Origin: Ditylenchus dipsaci | Lineage: Eukaryota > Nematoda > Chromadorea > Rhabditida > Anguinidae | Reading direction: 5' to 3' | Length of the DNA stretch: 64,000 nucleotides | Assembly: GCA_004194705.1 (NCBI GenBank) | Contig: SADC01000260.1 | Location: 1-64,000, forward strand | Shown: in pieces, positions 56,631 to 64,000 of the stretch | Layout: the number at the start of each line of letters is the position of its first letter | How positions within the stretch are numbered: the stretch's first letter is position 1 | Program-made: the position numbers and the translations under genes | Notes under the pieces: model-generated | Database searches by the model: none | What the model was told of the DNA's origin: nothing | What the model saw: the letters and a program-made list of their open reading frames with translations, nothing else

Positions 56631-57988
56631 AAACTCAAGAATGGCTGTGTCTCAATTGATGTGCCAGGAGGATCTGGAAAAACATACACATACAGAACAC
56701 TTTGTCACCTCTTCAGAGGACAAAATATCAAATACAAAACATCAAGTTGGATGGGCATTGCCGCAAATTTGCTTCCCGATGGCAGAACACTCCACAAAAA
56801 TTTTGGTTTGCCATTTAATGTCACAAAAGATGGATCATTGAGCGCAAAACAAAATAAGAAATATTGGGAAAGAATTATTAGAAACAGATGTTTTCATTAT
56901 TGACGAAGTTTCAATAGTCCCTAAATATGCGCTTGAAATAATTGATCGAAAATTAAAAGAATTGATGAAAAACAACTTGCCTTTTGGCGGAAAAATCATG
57001 ATTGTTGGAGGCGATTTCAGACAAATTTTGCCCATTAAAGAAAGAGCAGGAAGAACTCAATTGGTCAACCTATCAATTAAAAATTCATATTTGTGGAAGA
57101 CGTTCCAATTGTTTCGACTGAAAGAAAATAAAAGAGCAATGGAAAAGAAAACAACCGAAAATGTACCTGAACAAATTGATTTTGCCGAATTTTTGCTGAA
57201 GCTTGGAAACGGTGAAATTGAAAGCGATGAAGATGATTATATCAAAATTCCTGAACATTGCATTGCAAAAAATGATTTGATTGAAGAAGTTTTGGAGAGT
57301 TTATCAAAAAAGGAGACTTTGAAGCAATGTCAAAAAGAGTAATCCTGGCAACAACCAATGAAAAGGTTTTACAAATCAACAACACAATTTTGAATCGTCT
57401 TGCCGAAAAAGGGCACAAAATGAAGACCTATTTGAGTGTTGATACAGTTGACGATGATCAGCCGCATCATTATCTGGAATATCCGCATGAATTTTCGCAT
57501 TCTTTGAATGACACGGGATTGCCACCTCATGAGCTCAAATTAACTGTTGGATGTCCAGTAATGCTAACAAGAAATTTGAATAAGGCTGCTGGCTTATGCA
57601 ATGGAACGAGGATGACTGTTGTTAATATGTACAAGAATATATTAGAGTGTAAACTTTTGACAGGCGAAAAAGTTGGTGAAACCGTATTGATTCCAAAGTT
57701 CAAACTATCGAGTGAAAAATTTCCGTTTAAATTATACCGAAAACAATTCCCTGTGAAGCTTTGCTTCTCAATGACAATCAACAAGAGTCAAGGGCAAACA
57801 ATCGACTTTGTCGGATTGGATCTAACTGACCCGTGTTTTCTCACGGAATGGCATATGTGGCTTTTTCAAGGGCAAGAGCTTGGGAATTTATTAAAGTTGC
57901 TGTAAGCGAAAGATTTGGTAACAAAATAAAGAACATTGTTTGGTCAGAAATGTTATTAGAAGAAATTGAAGAAGAAAATTTTGAATAA
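56601..57988 (+). pseudogene. Helitron Pif1-family helicase (C-terminal part)
   Basis: A superfamily 1 DNA helicase of the Pif1 type carried by Helitrons, where it helps rolling-circle transposition. Walker A: DVPGGSGKTYTYRTL. Then SSWMGIAANLLPDGRTLHKN, DVFIIDEVSIVPKYALEIID (Walker B), GGDFRQILPI (motif III), LATTNEKVLQINNTILNRLA, PHELKLTVGCPVMLTRNL and GLCNGTRM, FSMTINKSQGQTIDFVGLDL, and finally YVAFSRARAWEFIKVAVSER ending ENFE plus stop. One-base slips near 56870, 57330 and 57840 break it into frames. The Rep/HUH nuclease half is absent. Either a decayed element or an element blurred by sequence errors. Confidence 0.8.
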
Positions 57989-58344
57989 ATTGGACAAAAT
58001 AACTTTTTCCCAATGGGAGGGCAGGCTAACCCCCTGTCAACAAATAGGGACGAAACAGGAGTTAAAATATTTAGAGGTTCGTTCTGACGAGTTCCCGCCT
58101 CAACTTTCAAAATTGCAAAAATAAAAAAATAAAAACAAACGTGAAATTGACTGAGCAGAGAGACCAGCAGCGAGATAGAACATGGAAACAAACCTGTGGA
58201 AGCTAAATAAATTAAGAAAAGAGTCCAGCACACATTAAAACAGCAGTGACGCTTAAAAACATACGATTCGGAGAATATTCGTAGTGAATGGAAAAGAAAA
58301 ATATTTGAAAACGCGCAAAAAAAATTAATTGCGGATAGGTGCAT

Positions 58345-58382
58345 GTTTATGAAGGCGCCTGTATAGGCGCCTGTTCGGCTAG
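58345..58382 (+). mobile_element. Helitron 3' terminus
   Basis: A hairpin, AGGCGCCTGTATAGGCGCCT (58353-58372), followed about ten bases later by CTAG (58379-58382) and then T. A hairpin 10-12 nt from a terminal CTRR is the known Helitron 3' end, and it lies 360 bp after the helicase stop, in the right orientation. Confidence 0.75.
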
Positions 58383-58859
58383 TATTGTGTAATGCTGCAG
58401 CGCAAATGCTTCACGCTTTATTTTCACTCGGTTAAAAAGCTTTCTCAAAAGAGTTTAAATTAAGAAAAATTTCAATCAGCAAAATTTTTTCTATAATATA
58501 TCATTTAAAATATATTTGAAAAAATTTATTTATTATTTTCTCGAAAATTTTTAGGTATGCGAACGGATGACAAATTTAAACTTAAAAATGTTTTTCCATA
58601 TGTAATACAAGTTAGAAAAATCCACAAACACTAAAAGTTAACTTGTTAAACAATAGAGATGTATTTGATGTCAAATCTCCTACAATGTCATTTAATTGGT
58701 TTTTTAAATTGAAAAAAAAATATTTTTTGATGCAGACTTTGTAGGATATATCTCTTTAAAAAAATAATTACGTTTCTGGAATCATTTTTGGTGCACTCTA
58801 GCAGTAAAGTTTCGGTGGTCTATTATAGAATCTTCAACATAGACCTGCACCGGAGTTAA

Positions 58860-59241
58860 AGGACCCTGTCTCTTCCTTATGATGGCAATTTGAAAAGTTT
58901 GAATGCGCGCGGGACCACATACATTTTGTCAATAATAATTTCAAATTGTATTTTTATTTGCGCTCATTATTTAGAAAATAAACTTAAATTTGTTTAAAAT
59001 TTAGAACCATTCACTAGTCGAGCCAAATGTTGCTTGACAATGCCAGATCGGACATCTTATCCTACTTTCATTGCTCCCCAACAGTCACTGTCGAAATGTG
59101 ACTTATATCGTATAGAACATAACGTTAAAAATTTAAAATGCAAACAAAAAAAAAATTCCAAAACATTATTGACAAAATCTATGTGGTCCCGCGCGCATTT
59201 AAATCTTTGAAATTGCCATGATAAGGAAGAGACAGGGTCCT
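58860..59241. mobile_element. TTAA-type MITE in duplication unit 1
   Basis: Ends AGGACCCTGTCTCTTCCTTA and TAAGGAAGAGACAGGGTCCT; the inverted arms continue through TGCGCGCGGGACCACATA and its complement. Left flank TTAA, right flank TCAA (one base changed). Internal GCCAAATGTTGCTTGACAAT then GCCAGATCGGAC links it to the MITEs at 43.25 and 50.54 kb. A copy lies at about 61730-62112. Confidence 0.85.
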
Positions 59242-59254
59242 TCAAAGAGGAATA

Positions 59255-59600
59255 CAAGACAGGCCTTTTATCGGTGAAACCATATTACAAGACAATGAGT
59301 TTCTGAAAGTGATCTCTTTGACTGCTTCCTGACTTCTTTATTGTCGATCGAGAGGTGAATGTTTAAAAAAAAGTTAAAAATTTAATTAAATAGATATACC
59401 TGGTTTAACAAAGCGAAAGTCGCTTGACATTCCATATATATCTCTAGCCTTAATTTTTCATCAGGTACTTTTGAAAAGTAGATCTTGAAAATTCGTCTTT
59501 GCTTATCCAAAAAAGTGAAAAAGTAAATAGTTAAATACGTTTGACTGTCAAGCGTATTATTCAAAAATCTTATTAACCTGAAATTTGAAAAATAAAATAA
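59255..59600 (-). pseudogene. LIPE 5' fragment (exons 1-2) in duplication unit 1
   Basis: DEKLRLEIYMECQATFALLN then Q and a donor (CAG|GTATAT at 59400) is clearly related to LIPE exon 1, which ends KLGLELSVERQAVFTLLNQ. An exon 2-like piece, LSIDNKEVRKQSK (about 59355-59315), matches LSIDNEAYF of LIPE exon 2 only at its start. Upstream DNA (AAGACTGGAATACACTATCA) also matches the region 5' of LIPE. No further lipase exons follow. The MITE at 58860 cuts it off. Not functional as a lipase. Confidence 0.7.
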
Positions 59601-60389
59601 ATATTTTTGGTAAGACTGGAATACACTATCAGAGGTTCAGAGTCTGGTTAGCTTGATTTTTTGATTTATTTAAAATCGATCAGAAACTAATTTTCAGCGC
59701 TTAAACACGTTAATTAAACTTGAATTTTTTCACCTATTCGCTTCTAGGATCGTATTCTTCAAAGAAACTTTGTGAAATTTGAATGCGAGCAGGTCAAACC
59801 AAGTTTGGTCAATACTGTTTTCGAATTATTTTTTTGTATGCATTTGAAGTTAGAATTTTATTTCTAAATAATAAATTGAAAAGTAACAAATATTCAATTT
59901 TTCCTGGTTCCTGATTTTGTGAGCAAATTGGAGCTGAAGCCGTAGTTAGAATATTTCGCATAGTGGACAAGTTGTAGTCAGAGGTGCAGTAAAACGTTGA
60001 TAATGCAAATTACTCTAACCTTTGATTCTTTTATCGGGTGTGAACAAGCCATTAACATGATATTGTTTTACCATCTTTATTCAATGCAAGATGGTTAAAG
60101 GCATTATAATAGAAAAAAATAATAATTCTGATCTGTTGAGAGAAAATCCTGAAGATTATACTTAATGAAATACATAAACAAATATCAGGTCTGTTAACAA
60201 AATTAGCAGTTAGAAGATAGCACCCGACAGGCTATAAAAACAAATATATCGTAACATTACAAACAATTAAAGAAAACGAGAAACGGGCCTTATTGTATTT
60301 CATAATTCAATTTTATAATTAATCATATCTAAAGTAAAAATTAGTTGTAAAAAGCTGTATACGAATTTGACAAGAGAAACGCCCGAACT

Positions 60390-60860
60390 GTAAACTGGAA
60401 TTCGAAAATTTTGTTAATGCCATCTTGTAGAGCATAATGGATTCACTATACGGAATTTCAATTTTTTTTTCCTAACAGATAGAAAAAGTTGTATAAAGAA
60501 CAAAAATGGATCTGAAGACTCAAGAAACATCGATCCGAAAACTGCCTTGAAGCTGCCTGTGCATTTTTAATGATTCGTCTTTTTCAGTCAACTCCCTCTA
60601 AATGATGACATGTGAATTAAAAAAGTTGTCGGAGCCAGCTTTGGATCGTATTTACGGAATGTCATTATATCAAGGTTTGACCATAGTGAAATATGTTTTC
60701 TCAAAATCCCCACGGGACCAAGGCAGTTTTCGGCGATCAATCAAATCAAGCTTGATGTTTTTTGAGTCACCAGATACAATTTTTTTTATATTAAAATTCA
60801 ATATAGTTAATCGACTATATTCTACAAGATGGCATCAACAGAATTCCCGAATTCGAGTTA
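60390..60860. repeat. Inverted-repeat element, related to 2.24-2.74 kb
   Basis: TAATGCCATCTTGTAGAGCATAATGG (60415-60440) is inverted against ATTCTACAAGATGGCATCAA (about 60820-60840). The middle shares CAAGAAACATCGATCCGAAA with the 2.36 kb copy. A GGGACCAAGGCAGTTTTCGG phrase at 60714 recalls the hairpin MITE ends. The open frame at 60.6-60.96 kb lies within it and is not a gene. Repeated in unit 2 at about 63260-63725. Confidence 0.65.
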
Positions 60861-61171
60861 ACAGTTCGGCCGGTTTCATTTTGAGTCACACAGTCTTTAG
60901 TGAAAGAAATATTCCTTTAATAATTTTAACGACTTCGCCAGTTTTTGTTTTTACATACTAAAAATTTTAACATCGACTAAACAAAACCTTATTTAAAAAA
61001 AGTTATAGATCAACGGAATTTTCGGTTTTGAAAAAAATTCAAAAAAAAAAAATATTGGCGAAATCAGAATCCTGTTGACATTTAAGACCAAAATATTTCA
61101 AAAAGACTGCCGAAAGCCTGTAAAAACTTGATTAAAAAGTGTAGAATCCTAGGAAGGAACAAATTTTCTAA

Positions 61172-64000
61172 ATATTTGAAAACGCGCAAAAAAAATTAAT
61201 TGCGGATAGGTGCATGTTTATGAAGGCGCCTGTATAGGCGCCTGTTCGGCTAGTATTGTGTAATGCTGCAGCGCAAATGCTTCACGCTTTATTTTCACTC
61301 GGTTAAAAGCTTTCTCAAAAGAGTTTAAATTAAGAAAAATTTCAATCAGCAAAATTTTTTTCTATAATATATCATTTAAAATATATTTGAAAAAATTTAT
61401 TTATTATTTTCTCGAAAATTTTTAGGTATGCGAACGGATGACAAATTTAAACTTAAAAATGTTTTTCCATATGTAATACAAGTTAGAAAAATCCACAAAC
61501 ACTAAAAGTTAACTTGTTAAACAATAGAGATGTATTTGATGTCAAATCTCCTACAATGTCATTTAATTGGTTTTTAAATTGAAAAAAAATATTTTTTGAT
61601 GCAGACTTTGTAGGATATATCTCTTTAAAAAAATAATTACGTTTCTGGAATCATTTTTGGTGCACTCTAGCAGTAAAGTTTCGGTGGTCTATTATAGAAT
61701 CTTCAACATAGACCTGCACCGGAGTTAAAGGACCCTGTCTCTTCCTTATGATGGCAATTTGAAAAGTTTGAATGCGCGCGGGACCACATACATTTTGTCA
61801 ATAATAATTTCAAATTGTATTTTTATTTGCGCTCATTATTTAGAAAATAAACTTAAATTTGTTTAAAATTTAGAACCATTCACTAGTCGAGCCAAATGTT
61901 GCTTGACAATGCCAGATCGGACATCTTATCCTACTTTCATTGCTCCCAACAGTCACTGTCGAAATGTGACTTATATCGTATAGAACATAACGTTAAAAAT
62001 TTAAAATGCAAACAAAAAAAAATTCCAAAACATTATTGACAAAATCTATGTGGTCCCGCGCGCATTTAAATCTTTGAAATTGCCATGATAAGGAAGAGAC
62101 AGGGTCCTTCAAAGAGGAATACAAGACAGGCCTTTTATCGGTGAAACCATATTACAAGACAATGAGTTTCTGAAAGTGATCTCTTTGACTGCTTCCTGAC
62201 TTCTTTATTGTCGATCGAGAGGTGAATGTTTAAAAAAAAGTTAAAAATTTAATTAAATAGATATACCTGGTTTAACAAAGCGAAAGTCGCTTGACATTCC
62301 ATATATATCTCTAGCCTTAATTTTCATCAGGTACTTTTGAAAAGTAGATCTTGAAAATTCGTCTTTGCTTATCCAAAAAAGTGAAAAAGTAAATAGTTAA
62401 ATACGTTTGACTGTCAAGCGTATTATTCAAAAATCTTATTAACCTGAAATTTGAAAAATAAATAAATATTTTTGGTAAGACTGGAATACACTATCAGAGG
62501 TTCAGAGTCTGGTTAGCTTGATTTTTTGATTTATTAAAATCGATCAGAAACTAATTTTCAGCGCTTAAACACGTTAATTAAACTTGAATTTTTTTCACCT
62601 ATTCGCTTCTAGGATCGTATTCTTCAAAGAAACTTTGTGAAATTTGAATGCGAGCAGGTCAAACCAAGTTTGGTCAATACTGTTTTCGAATTATTTTTTG
62701 TATGCATTTGAAGTTAGAATTTTATTTCTAAATAATAAATTGAAAAGTAACAAATATTCAATTTTTCCTGGTTCCTGATTTTGTGAGCAAATTGGAGCTG
62801 AAGCCGTAGTTAGAATATTTCGCATAGTGGACAAGTTGTAGTCAGAGGTGCAGTAAAACGTTGATAATGCAAATTACTCTAACCTTTGATTCTTTTATCG
62901 GGTGTGAACAAGCCATTAACATGATATTGTTTTACCATCTTTATTCAATGCAGATGGTTAAAGGCATTATAATAGAAAAAAATAATAATTCTGATCTGTT
63001 GAGAGAAAATCCTGAAGATTATACTTAATGAAATACATAAACAAATATCAGGTCTGTTAACAAAATTAGCAGTTAGAAGATAGCACCCGACAGGCTATAA
63101 AAACAAATATATCGTAACATTACAAACAATTAAAGAAAACGAGAAACGGGCCTTATTGTATTTCATAATTCAATTTTATAATTAATCATATCTAAAGTAA
63201 AAATTAGTTGTAAAAAGCTGTATACGAATTTGACAAGAGAAACGCCCGAACTGTAAACTGGAATTCGAAAATTTTGTTAATGCCATCTTGTAGAGCATAA
63301 TGGATTCACTATACGGAATTTCAATTTTTTTTTCCTAACAGATAGAAAAAGTTGTATAAAGAACAAAAATGGATCTGAAGACTCAAGAAACATCGATCCG
63401 AAAACTGCCTTGAAGCTGCCTGTGCATTTTTAATGATTCGTCTTTTTCAGTCAACTCCCTCTAAATGATGACATGTGAATTAAAAAAGTTGTCGGAGCCA
63501 GCTTTGGATCGTATTTACGGAATGTCATTATATCAAGGTTTGACCATAGTGAAATATGTTTTCTCAAAATCCCCACGGGGACCAAGGCAGTTTTCGGCGA
63601 TCAATCAAATCAAGCTTGATGTTTTTTGAGTCACCAGATACAATTTTTTTTATATTAAAATTCAATATAGTTAATCGACTATATTCTACAAGATGGCATC
63701 AACAGAATTCCCGAATTCGAGTTAACAGTTCGGCCGGTTTCATTTGAGTCACACAGTCTTTAGTGAAAGAAAATATTCCTTTAATAATTTTAACGACTTC
63801 GCCAGTTTTTGTTTTTACATACTAAAAATTTTAACATCGACTAAACAAAACCTTATTTAAAAAAAGTTATAGATCAACGGAATTTTCGGTTTTGAAAAAA
63901 ATTCAAAAAAAAAAATATTGGCGAAATCAGAATCCTGTTGACATTTAAGACCAAAATATTTCAAAAAGACTGCCGAAAGCCTGTAAAAACTTGATTAAAA
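61172..64000. repeat. Tandem duplication, unit 2 (runs off the window)
   Basis: Second copy of 58301-61171, offset 2871 bp, still matching at the last base of the window. It carries a second Helitron 3' terminus (about 61224-61253) with no helicase in front of it, so the duplication happened after Helitron insertion. A third unit may follow. Confidence 0.95.
62125..62470 (-). pseudogene. LIPE 5' fragment in duplication unit 2
   Basis: Second copy of the fragment at 59255-59600, part of the tandem duplication, differing by single-base indels in T and A runs (for example TTTTTCATCAGG against TTTTCATCAGG, which shifts the exon 1-like frame). Confidence 0.7.

Larger units (their letters stand above)
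58301..61171. repeat. Tandem duplication, unit 1 (about 2.87 kb)
   Basis: This stretch is repeated almost base for base from 61172. The unit begins with the last 82 bp of the Helitron and contains a TTAA MITE, LIPE-like exons and another inverted-repeat element. The boundary falls at a short shared AAATATTTG. Differences from unit 2 that I could see are almost all one-base changes in runs (for example ACGGGACC against ACGGGGACC; CTCCCCAAC against CTCCCAAC). Confidence 0.95.

Noticed and set aside
56641..56841. Open frame overlapping the helicase start
   Set aside because: It is in another frame over the Walker A region, which reads clearly as GGSGKT in the chosen frame.
57841..58344. 167-codon minus-strand open frame
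   Set aside because: It is antisense to the helicase C-terminus and the Helitron tail, and is hydrophobic low-complexity sequence.
60602..60961. 119-codon open frame and its copy at 63556
   Set aside because: It lies in an inverted-repeat element, is shortened in the second copy by a one-base change, and has no recognisable motif.

Overview
This is AT-rich (by eye about one third G+C) nuclear DNA from an animal, almost certainly an invertebrate. Genes are split by GT-AG introns, several only 40-45 nt long. There are no operons and no bacterial-style genes, and most of the space between and inside genes is transposon-derived: MITEs, foldback palindromes, internally deleted mariner elements, hAT MITEs, a tRNA-derived SINE, a LINE and a Helitron. 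I cannot name the phylum. TTAGGC-like hexamers are common, but they lie inside MITEs, so they are weak evidence for a nematode-type telomere.

Layout. 0-5.2 kb is repeats (a large foldback, hairpin MITEs, a SINE). 5.4-6.1 kb is an isolated GC-rich coding island of unknown function. 6.4-8.75 kb (-) is a three-exon gene for a small secreted cysteine-containing protein. 9-16 kb is repeats, with one member of a small secreted-protein family at 10.4-11.5 kb (-). 17.2-27.0 kb (+) is an 18-exon PX-SH3-RhoGAP gene of the ARHGAP32/33 type; its 4 kb intron carries a composite element holding a broken long-chain acyl-CoA synthetase fragment, and a 157-bp satellite. 27-33 kb is repeats, including an internally deleted mariner between two direct repeats. 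33.1-35.9 kb (+) holds further members of the secreted-protein family. 36-48 kb is repeats, a dead LINE and two orphan exons. 48.25-54.69 kb (-) is a complete hormone-sensitive lipase (LIPE) gene in 18 exons with an intact catalytic triad. 54.8-58.4 kb holds a mariner remnant, a tandemly repeated mini exon/intron unit and a Helitron Pif1-type helicase with its 3' terminus. 58.3 kb to the end is a tandem duplication of a ~2.87 kb unit that begins inside the Helitron tail and contains a decayed copy of the first LIPE exons.

The two well-recognised genes are independent: LIPE hydrolyses stored acylglycerols and sterol esters, and the RhoGAP switches off Rho-family GTPases. The ACSL fragment is a captured remnant, not a partner in a pathway. 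In several exons the frame slips by exactly one base, often at a homopolymer, and the two near-identical duplication copies differ mainly in homopolymer length. This points to residual long-read consensus errors, so the one-base frameshifts reported here should not by themselves be read as pseudogenisation.
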